From: Microstegium vimineum
Lineage: Eukaryota > Streptophyta > Magnoliopsida > Poales > Poaceae
Assembly: GCA_022036555.1 (NCBI GenBank)
Contig: CM039130.1
Location: 18,063,937 to 18,127,936, forward strand
Length of the DNA stretch: 64,000 nucleotides
Direction: 5' to 3'
The notes under the pieces were generated by a model that was not told where the DNA came from, did no database searches, and saw nothing but the letters and a program-made list of their open reading frames with translations. This document shows positions 18,237 through 28,703 of the stretch, in pieces; within the stretch, counting starts at the first letter, position 1; every line of letters begins with the position of its first letter. A program made the position numbers and the translations under genes.

Positions 18237-20900
18237 GTGAACTACAAGACCGGTGGGAGCCATTGGGTAATTGATAGTGGTTGCACTCAACACATGGACC
18301 TATTTGGCCCCACCACCTATGCTAGTCTTGGAGGAAATCTCTATTGCTTAGTGGTAGTGGATGACTACTCTCGGTACACTTGGGTGTTCTTTCTTCAAGA
18401 CAAGGGAGAGACACAAGGCATCTTCAAGAAGTTTGCTACAAGAGCTCAAAGTGAATTTGATGTGAAGATCAAGAAGATTAGAAGTGACAATGGCACCGCG
18501 TTTGTGAACACAAAGATTGAAGATTATTGTGATGAAGTTGGGATCAAGCATGAGGTGTCCGCCACATATACTCCACAACAAAATGGTGTAGTAGAGAGGA
18601 AGAACCGGACACTCATAACTCTAGAAAGGTCTATGCTTGATGAGTACAACACTCCCGAGAAGTTTTGGGCAGAGGCAATCAACACCGCATGCTATGCGGC
18701 AAACCGTCTCTTCGTCCAAAGGCTATTAAAGAAGACCCCCTATGAGCTTGTCAATGGGAAGAAGCCGGATATTTCATTCTTTCGGGTGTTTGGTTGCAAG
18801 GTGTACATCTACAAGAAGCTCCAACACTTGGGTAAATTCCAACGGCGGTGTGACATTGGTTTCCTTGTTGGTTATTCACTTAAATCCAAGGCATACCGTG
18901 TATTTAACAAAGCCACCGGCTTAGTTGAAGAAACGTATGACTTGGAGTTTGATGAAACTAATGGCTCCCAAGGAGCGCTTGAGGATATTGATGTAGGTGA
19001 TGAACCCTTGAGGGAGGCAATGAAGAATATGCCAATTGGTGCTATCAACCCGCAAGAGGTGGAAGAAGTTGAAGATGAAGCAAATCAAGATCCTTCTCCA
19101 CCTCACACGCCTCAAGTTGATGAAGGAGATCAAGTGAGGGAAGCTCAAGAAGACACTCACATTCCTCAAGATCAAGCCGAGGCCGAAGCAAGCAATGTTG
19201 AAGCACCGCATCCTCCTCCTCAAGAGACAAATAGAAAATCAACATCCATCCTTCAAGCTCACCCCCATGATCAAATCATAGGGAGTCCATCAAAGGGAGT
19301 AATGACTCGCTCTAGACTTGCATCTTATGTTGAACATCACTCGTTTGTTTCCTTTGTTGAGCCTACTAGTGTAGAAGAAGCACTTATGGATCTGGATTGG
19401 GTGAATGCCATGCATGAAGAACTCAACAACTTCACCCGGAACCAAGTGTGGACACTTGAAGAGAAGCCAAAGGATGCAAGAATCATAGGCACCAAGTGGG
19501 TGTTTAGGAACAAGCAAGATGATCAAGGCGTGGTTGTGAGGAACAAAGCAAGATTGGTAGCAAAGGGGTTCTCTCAAGTAGAAGGACTCGATTTTGGAGA
19601 GACCTTTGCTCCGGTTCCAAGACTTGAAGCCATCCGTATCCTTTTGGCGTATGCTTCACATCACAAAATGAAACTCTTTCAAATGGATGTGAAGAGTGCC
19701 TTCTTAAATGGTTTCATTAATGAACTTGTTTATGTCTCACAACCTCCCGGGTTTGAAGACCCAAACTTGCCTAATCATGTGTATAGGTTGTCCAAGGCAC
19801 TCTACGGTTTGAAGCAAGCTCCAAGAGCTTGGTATGAGAGGCTAAGGGACTTTCTAATCAAGAAGGGCTTCAAGATCAGGATCGTCGACACTACACTATT
19901 CACCAAGAAGCTTAATGGAGAGATCTTTGTTTGCCAAGTATATGTCGATGACATTATATTTGGGTCAACAAACCAAGACCATTGCAAGGAGTTTGGTGAC
20001 TTGATGTCCAAGGAGTTCGAGATGTCTATGATTGGCGAGCTAACCTTCTTCCTTGGCTTTCAAGTGAAGCAAATGAGAGAAGGGACCTTCATCTCTCAAG
20101 AAAAGTACACTTATGATCTACTTAAGAAGTTCAAGATGGAGGATTGCAAGCCAATCAAGACCCCAATGCCTACAAATGGGCATCTCGATCTCAATGAGGG
20201 AGGTAAACCGATTGACCAAACTCTTTATCGCTCTATGATCGGTAGTTTACTTTACCTCACCGCTTCTAGGCCAGATATCATGTTTAGTGTGTGTATGTGT
20301 GCTAGGTTTCAAGCAAACCCTAAGGAGTCGCATCTTTGTGTGGTTAAAAGAATCCTTAGGTACTTAAGGCACACCCCTAGCATGGGTCTTTGGTATCCCA
20401 AAGGAGCTCCCTTCCAACTAGTTGGCTATTCCGATTCGGATTATGTCGGGTGCAAGGTTGATAGGAAGAGTACCTCCGGCGGGTGCCACATGCTAGGAAG
20501 ATCACTTGTTTCTTGGTCCTCAAAGAAGCAAAACAGTGTGGCATTGTCAACCGCCGAGGCGGAATACATTGCCATGGGAGCAAGTTGTGCACAAATCTTA
20601 TACATGACCCAAACACTCTTTGATTACGACGTGTTTTTAAAAGAAGTTCCACTTTTGTGTGATAATGAAAGCGCCGTAAAGCTTGCTAACAACCCGGTTC
20701 AACACTCTCGCACCAAGCACATTGATATTCGCCATCACTTTCTTAGAGATCATGTGGCTAGGAAAGATATCACACTAGTTGGAGTTAAGAGCGAAGATCA
20801 ATTGGCGGATATCTTCACTAAACCACTCGATGAAACAACCTTTTGTAGGTTGAGAAGCGAGTTGAATGTGCTTGATCACTCTAACTTCACTAAAAGATGA
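18237..20900 (+). CDS. Sirevirus pol: intact RT and RNase H, protease and IN zinc finger deleted
   Basis: Same frame as gag but separated by TAA (18213) and TAG (18234). It begins at the protease active site DSGCTQHM and jumps directly into the integrase core DLFGPTTY, skipping the rest of protease and the HHCC domain that the third copia (57875-58440) retains. The integrase core has D in MDLFGP, D in RSDNGTAF and E in VERKNRT. Reverse transcriptase shows QMDVKSAFLNG, YGLKQAPRAWY and the catalytic YVDDIIFG. RNase H shows GYSDSDYVG and LCDNESAV. The frame has no other stop. There is no normal ATG, so expression needs gag linkage. The RT part may still be catalytic; processing would need protease in trans. 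Confidence 0.9.
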   Translation: MNYKTGGSHWVIDSGCTQHMDLFGPTTYASLGGNLYCLVVVDDYSRYTWVFFLQDKGETQGIFKKFATRAQSEFDVKIKKIRSDNGTAFVNTKIEDYCDEVGIKHEVSATYTPQQNGVVERKNRTLITLERSMLDEYNTPEKFWAEAINTACYAANRLFVQRLLKKTPYELVNGKKPDISFFRVFGCKVYIYKKLQHLGKFQRRCDIGFLVGYSLKSKAYRVFNKATGLVEETYDLEFDETNGSQGALEDIDVGDEPLREAMKNMPIGAINPQEVEEVEDEANQDPSPPHTPQVDEGDQVREAQEDTHIPQDQAEAEASNVEAPHPPPQETNRKSTSILQAHPHDQIIGSPSKGVMTRSRLASYVEHHSFVSFVEPTSVEEALMDLDWVNAMHEELNNFTRNQVWTLEEKPKDARIIGTKWVFRNKQDDQGVVVRNKARLVAKGFSQVEGLDFGETFAPVPRLEAIRILLAYASHHKMKLFQMDVKSAFLNGFINELVYVSQPPGFEDPNLPNHVYRLSKALYGLKQAPRAWYERLRDFLIKKGFKIRIVDTTLFTKKLNGEIFVCQVYVDDIIFGSTNQDHCKEFGDLMSKEFEMSMIGELTFFLGFQVKQMREGTFISQEKYTYDLLKKFKMEDCKPIKTPMPTNGHLDLNEGGKPIDQTLYRSMIGSLLYLTASRPDIMFSVCMCARFQANPKESHLCVVKRILRYLRHTPSMGLWYPKGAPFQLVGYSDSDYVGCKVDRKSTSGGCHMLGRSLVSWSSKKQNSVALSTAEAEYIAMGASCAQILYMTQTLFDYDVFLKEVPLLCDNESAVKLANNPVQHSRTKHIDIRHHFLRDHVARKDITLVGVKSEDQLADIFTKPLDETTFCRLRSELNVLDHSNFTKR

Positions 20901-21389
20901 GCTTGTGTGAATCATGCATTCATATGTAATATAACATGTTTAATTTGGTAATGCACATAGGCTTGGCTAACGCGGTTAAGATAACCGCCCTCACAGCGTG
21001 TGACAAAGCTTAACCGCGGTTTAAACTTGCAAGCAACCTAGATTCAAATTCCGTTTTGCATTGCATATGCATAAGTGTTGCTTCTTCGTTTCTTTTCGGT
21101 TAAGTTTGTTGGTCATCTTTAGGTTCAACACTTAGGGGGAGCAATTCAACGCTCTAGCTTCAGCTAATACCCCTCTAGTGCCCCTAAGGTGACCCTTGGA
21201 GCTTTATTGAACTATTTTCTTATGAAAACTAATTCTAGCCTATGGCAACCTACTTCTAAAATTGAGGGTTTGAGAGATGGTTCTTATGTTAAGTCCAACA
21301 AGTGTTCCTCTTTGCTCTTTTGTGTTGGTACTTGGCTAAGAGAAAAGATTGGAGAGAAAAATAGGAAAATTCAGAGCAATATTAAGCAC
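20901..21389 (+). other. region after pol: stem-loop and polypurine motif
   Basis: It contains a 10-bp inverted repeat, CGCGGTTAAG (20971-20980) and CTTAACCGCG (21009-21018), able to form a hairpin with a 28-nt loop. A CTTAGGGGGAGC motif at 21131 is identical in core to the polypurine motifs before the LTR. No ORF is convincing. Confidence 0.5.
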
Positions 21390-21690
21390 CGGACCACCCT
21401 CCGGACCACTCTGCATTGGTTCGACGCAGTGGTCCGACACCCTGTCCCTCACTGCATAAATTCTTTCCAGTCCAAGAAACCGTCGGACCAATGTCCGACG
21501 CTGCACCGGACCAATGACAAGTTGTCCGGTGCCTCTGTGATTTCAATCTGTTCACCATCAGACTAGTCCGATGAGTTGTGCGGTGCAGTAGTCCGGTGGT
21601 CGGTTGCTTACTGCATTCTCTTCTCTGGTACCGTCGGACCACCCGTCGGACCAGCCACCGGACCAAGCGGAGTGGTCCGACGCTTTGAAA
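21390..21690 (+). promoter_or_regulatory. U3-like CCGGACC array upstream of the envelope-like gene
   Basis: About ten CACCGGACC, CCGTCGGACC and GGTCCG(A/G) arms occur in 300 bp, as in the U3 of this element's own LTRs but in internal position. It is followed by a GC-rich, 5'-UTR-like stretch with CCTAACCCTAGGGTT (21990-22060) and possible splice sites (donor GGTATGG near 22162, acceptor TTACCTCAG near 22369). This layout suggests a separate promoter and leader for the envelope-like gene. Function is inferred only from sequence resemblance. Confidence 0.45.
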
Positions 21691-22699
21691 ATTTGCGGAT
21701 AACCCCCCGTGTTCGCGTCTGTCTCGGCATTTCCTCTGTTACCGTCCGTACGCTGTCACCGCCCAGCTCCGCCGCCGCTCTGCCCTAACCTCGCCGTCAC
21801 GCCCACTTCGCCGCCGGTGAGCCTCCACCGAGCTCCACCTCTCCTCGCCAAGCTGCGCCGCCATTCTCCACCACCACTTCAGCTCCGCCGCCGCCTCCCT
21901 GCTCCACCGCCGTCCTCCACCTCGCCGCCGGCGAGCAGCTCAGCTCTCCGCGCCCAAGCTCCACTCTCCTCCCTGCCAAGCTGAGCCACCTAGGGTTTCC
22001 CCCCTCCATCTCCATTGCCTCTGCAAAATCAAAGGAATTAGGGTTTGCCCTAACCCTAGGGTTCGGGGTTTCGACGTTCGCCCTCGACCGAATCCATCTT
22101 CGACGCGTTCATCCTCGACCGACTTCCTGTCATCGTCGTCGACCTCTCCACTTCTCGCTAGGGTATGGTTTTGATCTTCGACATCGCGTTTTGTCGAGTC
22201 GTAGATAGTGTCATGCCTTAGTTATTATTCCTTGCAAATCACGTCTCCATAATTCAATCCACTTCACTAAAATCTTATTGCCAATTGTAATTCACAGCTG
22301 GTAAATCCCGTTCGGAGAGTGCTTTGGTACTTGAGATTGCTCTGAATAGCTACGCTTTCTTACCTCAGGTATCCATGTCAGTTTTCATTCTATCACTTAT
22401 CCAGATGCTTGCTTCTATACGGTTTCTTATCTCCAGATGTTATATATGCTTATGTATACCCTGTCTATTCTATCCAGCAGCAATCAGTGGTAGTTAAACT
22501 CGGGGCAAAGCTCGCGAGTAAGGATTGAGGCAAAGCCTCAGAGGTTCAGTCCAGTGGCTTGGAGGCCCCTCTGACAGTTGTGCATGTGGTTTGATCAGTT
22601 GACAGTTGGTTCTTATAGCTTTCAGTTGTGGGCAGTGGTTCTGATAGTTGACAGTGATCTTGTGATTGTAAGTGGACAGTGGTACTTTGCTTGATCAGT
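21691..22699 (+). other. GC-rich leader and putative intron of the envelope-like gene
   Basis: GC-rich to about 22160, then AT-richer, with donor-like and acceptor-like sites, and ending at the ATG at 22700. The ORFs in this stretch are short, low-complexity and unconvincing. It looks like a host-type 5' UTR with an intron. Confidence 0.35.
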
Positions 22700-25336
22700 A
22701 TGACTCGCAGTACTCGTGCTCACGCAGCTGGGTCCGGTGGTGATGCTCCTCCTCCTCCTCCACGTCCTTCCAGAGATAAAGTCAAGAAGCCAGTGGTTGA
22801 GAATGCGAAGAAGAAGAAGCGCAAGCTCACAGAGGCTGAGAAAGCCGAGGCAGTGGCAGATGTAGCAGACCGCGCAAAGCGAGGCGGTCGCCGAGGTACC
22901 GTGAGACTCGGCACCCCTCCGCGGGATCTTCCCACTTCTCCTCCAGCTGGGTCACACACTGAGGACACTCCACAGGAGCCAGAGCTTGTCACAGAGGCCC
23001 TGGGTACACCGTTGGCACCTAGTTCCTAGGGGCGCTTCACCCGCTCCCAGTCTGCTCAGTCACCTCAGTCAGCGGCTCCCACAGCAGCTTCAGCCTCAGT
23101 TCACCTCGATCTGAGGAATCTTACAGCGAAGCAAGTGAAGAAGCTCAGATTCGTTGCTCTAGAGAAGTGGTGTCCGGATCAGAGAGACCCCAGAGCTTCA
23201 CCAGGTTGGCATACACCTCTCATGGAGTATTTCTACCGAGCAGCTCAGTTGACTAGCATTCAGATACGACCACATAGGGTTTGCTCCTTAGAGAGCATCG
23301 TTGAGCTAGCTGGTGAGGAGATCCGCCTGTTCTTGACTTACCAGCCGGGACTCGCTGATTTACTCGGGCGTTCTGGTAACTATATAGAAAGATGGGTCAG
23401 AGAGTTCTATGCTTCAGTTTGGGTGGATCCGGAGCACAAGTTTGTGCAGTACACCTTCAGAGGCGAGAGATACAGGCTATACTTGACCAGACTCAGAGAG
23501 ATCTTTCGCTTCCGTCAGGAGGGTGGTGAGCTTGACTTGCACTACAAGTGTTATCGAGGAGCTTCAGTGCCTCGCAGAGCTCGAGGAGGTTGTACTTTGT
23601 CAGTGCAGGAGGTGGCTCCTCTGTTCAAGCCACCTTTCTCAGAGGGCTCCAGGCGTAGCCCAGCAGAGCTCAGGCCTACAGTTCACAGGTTGAACGAGGT
23701 GCTCCATCGTACTCTGCTACCTCGCACGGGGTACAAGGAAGGATTGACCAACATGCAGCAGCTTCTCCTTCAGGCCCTGGTATCTCAGACACCATTTGAT
23801 ATTGCAGATTTTCTAGTGTCAGAGATAGAGGATGTGATAGCAGATGGCATGAGGGCCCGGCGACAGTTTCCCTATGCTCACTGGATTTCTTCGATTATTG
23901 CTATTGATCTTGAGGGAGCACACCCTGGACTCCGTGCTCTATTAGATCAGTCGCCGACTTCTTTTCCAGATTACAGAGTCCTGGGGTCGTTTGATAGCCG
24001 GTTTGGAAACTGGGTCCTCCGTCTTGTCAGAGAGAGGACAGCACTAGCTGACAGAGCAGAGGTTGATACTCAGGATGAGGCCATTCGGGGTGTTGAGTAG
24101 CAGGAGCTCCATGGTCTAGATACTGGAGCTGATGTGACTCCTGAGGACACTTCCGACAGCTCAGACGCCGATTTCCAGCCGGTTCCACAGATGCCCCCAC
24201 GGGCGCACGACACTGAGGCTGGCGGCTCTGCCTCTGCCACTGAGACGATGATGCTCAAGCTCCTTGACAGGATGAATGAGAAGCAGAGCTCTCTCGTCAC
24301 TGCAGTTACACAGGTTCAGCAGCGACAGGACGAGATGCAGCGACAGTCAGAGGAGCATCATTTCGAGATGCAGCGACAGATGCTTGCTATGCAGCTAGAG
24401 TCTCAGCGCCTACAGTTACAGTCCCAGCAGCTGCAGCAGCAGAACATGGCCTTTATGGCCCACATGATGAAGTGGACTGGCGCTCCTCCTCTAGAGTTCC
24501 CTGCAGCTCCACAGATTCAGATGATGAGCACTTCTCAGCCCTCACAGTCAGTTGGGCAGCTTGGAGGGTCACAATTCTCAGTTGGACCTTCAGTTGGCCC
24601 CTCAGTGGCCCCTTCGAGCTCCGCCGATCAGTCAGTCACTCCCACCCCAGCCATACAGTCCAGTGGACTTCAGGGTGCTGGATTGACCACCCCGTTCCAG
24701 TCACCGGCGACTCAGATGACTCAGTGGTTGGATACTTTTGGACCTACTCAGCAGTTCACCCCTCTCACTACTGGTTTCACTCCACTTACCGCTACGATGG
24801 GTGCTACTGCTCGAGATCTGTCAGCGTCCTTCAGTGACATTACCGGTCAGCCGTCCCCCACTAGTCCTCAGATTGCCGCAGAGGTTGAGGCCGAGCTTGT
24901 AGCACCGACAGCCGATCAGCACCGTTCCTCAGTAGCTTCCTCAGAGGCTACCCACGACAGTCGGGCTCCAGCCGTGTCTACCCCTCCGACAGCTACAGTT
25001 GCTACCGATGCTACAGTTGTCACCTCCACTCTAGTCCAGCCTCAGCAGTCTCCGGTTCTTCAGACTCCAGACGAGTCAGTGCCTGAGGCACCACCGGTCA
25101 CAGCAGCTCCTGAGGCTCCCACAGAGACACTAGCACCGGTTACCGCTCCTACTGCTTCTCCAGCTACTGCTCCCGAGTCTTCGACCGCAGCAGACCTGTC
25201 AGCTTCCGACCCCCAAACCGCTTCACTACCAGCTACCGACACTCAGGGGGAGGATTCAGATGATGAGACATATCTGGCAGCTTTCAGGGTGCTCGACCGG
25301 TCCACGGCTACTTCCACTCCACCTCCAGACGCTTAG
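22700..25336 (+). pseudogene. Sirevirus envelope-like protein with two in-frame TAG stops
   Basis: One reading frame of 879 codons from ATG 22700 to TAG 25334-25336. It is interrupted only by TAG at 23027-23029 and 24098-24100, both in contexts where Gln is expected. The parts are a basic, Pro-rich N-terminus (PPPPPRPSRDKVKK, KKKKRKLTEAEK); a folded middle (about residues 145-450) with REFYASVWVDPEHKFVQYTF and RGERYRLYLTRL, resembling the putative plant transposon protein domain; a Gln-rich coiled coil (about 535-600, repeats of QRQ and LQLQSQQLQQQ); and a long Ser/Thr/Pro tail ending PPPDA. I see no clear signal peptide or membrane segment, so 'envelope-like' is positional only. Confidence 0.75.
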
Positions 25337-25801
25337 TTTAGGTGTTTCGACGCCAAAGGGGGAGAAGGAGAGTCGAGTAGATGGGCTAGCTTTAGGGGGA
25401 GCTAGTAGGACTCGTTCTTTTGTTGTGTATAAACTCTATTGCATCATGCATCACGTTTACCATCTTATTGCATTGTTTGATATGTGTGATGGTTGAGACT
25501 TGATGGTTGTGTGACATGTGTCGACATTCCTATATATATATCATGTCACTTGGTTATGCTATTTTGCTTCCGCGCTAATCTCTGATCTTTTGGCTATAGC
25601 ATATCCTTTTTGAAATCAAGTACTATGCTCATTTCATATCTATTGTGCTTGTCATGGCTTGAATGGTTAGGCATGTACTTGTCTTTCTTATTACTAACCC
25701 ATGCCTATCTCATGTCAATTCATGCTTTTTCTCTTATCAAAATTCTCTCATTATTCTCTACTCGAGCTAGTATTGTCGTCAATCACCTAAAAGGGGGAGA
25801 T
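25337..25801 (+). promoter_or_regulatory. 3' region with three polypurine motifs, Sirevirus 2
   Basis: CAAAGGGGGAGAAGG (about 25355), TTTAGGGGGAGCTAG (about 25391) and AAAAGGGGGAGATT (25788-25801) stand between the env-like stop and the LTR. The last abuts the LTR. The same triple arrangement is seen at 7234-7675. Confidence 0.7.
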
Positions 25802-27457
25802 TGTAGAATCATGGACCCTTGTGTTTAGGCGATTAACAACAATACTAGATCACTATGACTAACGTGTGTTTTGCAGAGACAAAGTCATTTATGTTAGGTC
25901 ATGAGTGATGGTTTTTGAATGGGCTTAATGGTTATTCATGCCCCCAAGATGGAAATCGTTTCGGTTGCAATAGATGGAGATACACGACGAAGACTAGGCT
26001 AGTTCTTAGTGCCATAAGGTTGAGAAGGGCACTAAGTATAGCTAGGGCTTTTGTTTTTCCTTTGACCGTACTATAAAGGGGGGTATGAGGTTAGTAGCTT
26101 GACCTAGGAGAGTTTAGAAAAGTGGGTATATGCACACTTGTCACAACTAGTCCTAGAGACCTTGCTTTTAGCCCTTGATAAACCCTGGAAGTGGCAGGAG
26201 CAAAATCCCTTAAGAAACCTCAGCGAAAACGGTTGAAAAAGAGGGAGAAAGAGGCTCCGAACCACTCTGCTAAGTGGGCGTCGGACCAAGAAGAGTGGTC
26301 CGATGGTCCCTGACTTAGGCAGTCTTCCAGCTCGAGAAGCTCCGGACCACCTGTCTAGAAAGCACCGGACCATAGGAGAGTGGTCCGGTGGCTTGGTTCA
26401 GAGAGTCAGAAGGCTCCAGACTAGTCCAATGGTTCGTCCAACGCCTCTTGACAGGGGTTTGGTTCTATGCAGAGAGCACCCTGGCTCCGGACCAGAGCGT
26501 CGGACCAGGGCACCGGACCAAGGAGAGTGGTCCGGTGGTGTGTAAAAGAGAGATAGGTTTTCACTCAGAGAGCACCGAGGCTCCGGACCAGAGCGTCGGA
26601 CCAAGCAGAGTAGTCCGATGGTGCCTGAGTTTGAAACGAGAGTGAGCTCCGGACCAGTGTGCATGGTCCAGTGGTGTGAGCTCCGGACTAGTCCGGTGGC
26701 TACGCAGAGAAAAGAAAAAGTTAAAAACGGCTAGTTTTGGAGGTGGGGACTATTTATAGTTGCCCCCTTGGTCCTTAGAGGTCTTCTTGGCCATTGTTTC
26801 AGCTGGTGACACCTTGAGAAATCTTTTGGAGAGCCAAGAGTCTAGTGAGGGAGAGATTAGAGAGAGTTCATCTTGTTCTTCCCTCCTAGAGTGATTAGGA
26901 GTGACTTGTGTGCATCCATCCACCTTCCTAGCCTTGAGTGGGTCAAGTGAAGGTCTTGTGCTTGTTACTCTTGGTTTTCGACAGCACCTAGACGGTTTGG
27001 TGGTGTTCGGAGGAAGTGACAGCCGGAAGATTGTTGGCGGCTCTTCTCCAAGCTCTTGTGATCGGTTGTGGGCGATTCACCGAGCCGGAGTGGCGAAGAA
27101 TCAGCCCGTAGAGAGCACTTTACCCTTGCGCGGGTAGAGGGGGAGCGATACCTTGCGAGGTGCTCCAACGAGGACTAGGGGGGGGTGTGTCGACACCTCG
27201 ATACCTCGGGAAAAAATTGCTGTGTCCATGAGATTTTCTTTTCCCTAGCTCTTTACATTTCCGTCTTGTTTTTACATTTCCTACTAGAATTGCTTAGGTT
27301 GTTTTTATTTCCTATGAACTGCTACCGCTTTCTAGTTAGGACACACGGACGGTAGGCACTAGGGGGTGATTGGCATTTGATAGGTTTTTATATTTGCTTT
27401 AGAAATTTAAAACAAGCCCAATTCACACCCCCCCTCTTGGGCATCTTGATCCTTTCA
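25802..27457 (+). repeat. 3' LTR of Sirevirus 2
   Basis: TGTAGAATCATGG to GATCCTTTCA, 1656 bp, near-identical to 14094-15769. Most differences in the CCGGACC array are transitions at CG sites. It is followed by the target duplication CCTCG at 27458-27462. Confidence 0.95.
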
Positions 27458-27462
27458 CCTCG

Positions 27463-28166
27463 GAGGTTGGATTTTTTGAGGCGAGGGAAGGACGCCTTAG
27501 GAGGGTGCCTGCAGTGCAGCCTACAGGGTGCTCTTGAGCATCATTCAGACAGCTCCAGAGGCTATGGCTCACGCCCTACCAGGGTTATTCCCTAGTGACA
27601 GCCCTCACACCATGGTGTGGGAGCAGCCCAAGGGAACTGCTTTGACAGGAGGCCCAGAGGAGTGCCAGAGCAGCAGTGGTCCTGCTGTGAGCGCCATGTT
27701 CGCCATGATGACTGCCTACCATGACTTAGAAAAGGGTTTTGCTCGCATGGAGGACAGTTATCGTGGTGCTTGTGCGGACATGCGTGAGGTTCGTCGTGAG
27801 TGCAAAATGACTATGGAGACTCTTCAGAAGGAGCTAGAACAGTTGAAGTTGTAGAAGACCAAGCTAGAGCATGACAAGGAAGTGTTGGCTCAGGACCACT
27901 CAGTGATCAGGAATCAGAGGGAGCAGGCCTATGCAGCTATTCAGAGCAGTGAGCTAATGCTTGCTCACACAGTGACAGAGAGGAACGCTGCTTCGAATGC
28001 ATAGGACAGTCTTAGGGCGCAGCTGAACGTCGCCTACGCCTACAACGACGCGTTGCACGAGTAGGTGCACCAGTTGCACTACCAGCTTCACCCTCCTCCA
28101 AGGGCAGTTGAGGGGGACAACGCCGCGACGTCTGAGGTGGACAGTGACCATGATTCACGTGCTTAG
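27463..28166 (+). pseudogene. extra 5' ORF of chromovirus, second half (coiled coil), broken
   Basis: This continues the H3-tail-like ORF after Sirevirus 2. Directly after the target duplication a one-base difference puts the old frame into a TGA. Further indels move the readable frame to one open from about 27513. That frame has a short domain (YRVLLSIIQTAPEAMAHALP), then a clear coiled coil (about 27700-28010: YHDLEKGFARMEDSYRG, MREVRRECKMTMETLQKELE, then TERNAAS), and an acidic end (SEVDSDHDSRA) with TAG at 28164. Three internal TAG codons at 27852, 28002 and 28062 each stand at a probable CAG. The original protein probably had an H3-like tail, a small folded domain and a coiled coil for self-association. 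Confidence 0.6.
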
Positions 28167-28415
28167 GTGTCTGGAGACCAGTGCTAGTTAGCCTTTTGTT
28201 GCTTTTGTACCATGGTTGCCTGTAACCATGTGTTGAGGGATGAGATGTAAGCGTAAACTTGTTAACGCTCTGTACTAAAGTCCAGTGTATGTATGCTGGC
28301 AAACTTGACATGCAGTGGTGTGCTATGTGTAGTTATCCTGTTGTTTAACGTAACGTGGTGATTGTGGTTGAATCCTTGTGCCTCTACTTTATTGAGTGGA
28401 TTGTATTTTTTGTCA

Positions 28416-28424
28416 TTTAATTTA
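28416..28424. repeat. MULE target site duplication, left copy
   Basis: TTTAATTTA here is repeated exactly at 33419-33427. Nine bases is the size expected for Mutator-like elements. Confidence 0.9.
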
Positions 28425-28703
28425 GGGAGAATTGGCTGTTGGACAACGAAAGTGGTCGCCATTTGCTGGGGGACATCGTCAGTTTCACGTTTTTCCCATG
28501 AACACTCTGGTTCAGTGAAATATTGCCGGTGGACACCGCAGCTCGGTCCACGCGGTCAAACCCGTGCCAAATGACTTGTGGTGCCCCTGAGCCACCTCGT
28601 CCGCCAGCACGACGTGGTCTAGTTCGACCAAGTTAACACAACTCTCAAATGGCTGTTAGGGTTGCATCCCCACTCGCCGACTCAGTTCTCCGTCCCCAAT
28701 CCC
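28425..28703 (+). repeat. MULE left terminal inverted repeat
   Basis: Starts GGGAGAATTGGCTGTTGG and matches the reverse complement of 33141-33418 with scattered mismatches. The first ATG of the GRF ORF (28649) lies inside the TIR and is ACG in the other TIR, so it may not be the conserved start. Confidence 0.9.

Larger units (their letters stand above)
14094..27457 (+). mobile_element. Sirevirus copia element 2, complete ends, 13.4 kb
   Basis: Two LTRs (1676 and 1656 bp), a perfect 5-bp target duplication (CCTCG), a Met-tRNA primer site, gag, pol, an envelope-like gene and tandem polypurine motifs make up a full-length Sirevirus. The order and length fit that genus. The LTRs are highly similar by eye, with a few small indels in the CCGGACC array and scattered transitions, so insertion is fairly recent. 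It is non-autonomous: pol lacks most of the protease and the integrase zinc finger, and gag and env contain TAG stops. It sits inside the H3-tail-like ORF of the chromovirus. Confidence 0.95.

Noticed and set aside
21797..22015. ORFs on both strands in the GC-rich leader before the envelope-like gene
   Set aside because: Low complexity, overlapping on both strands, no recognisable motif.
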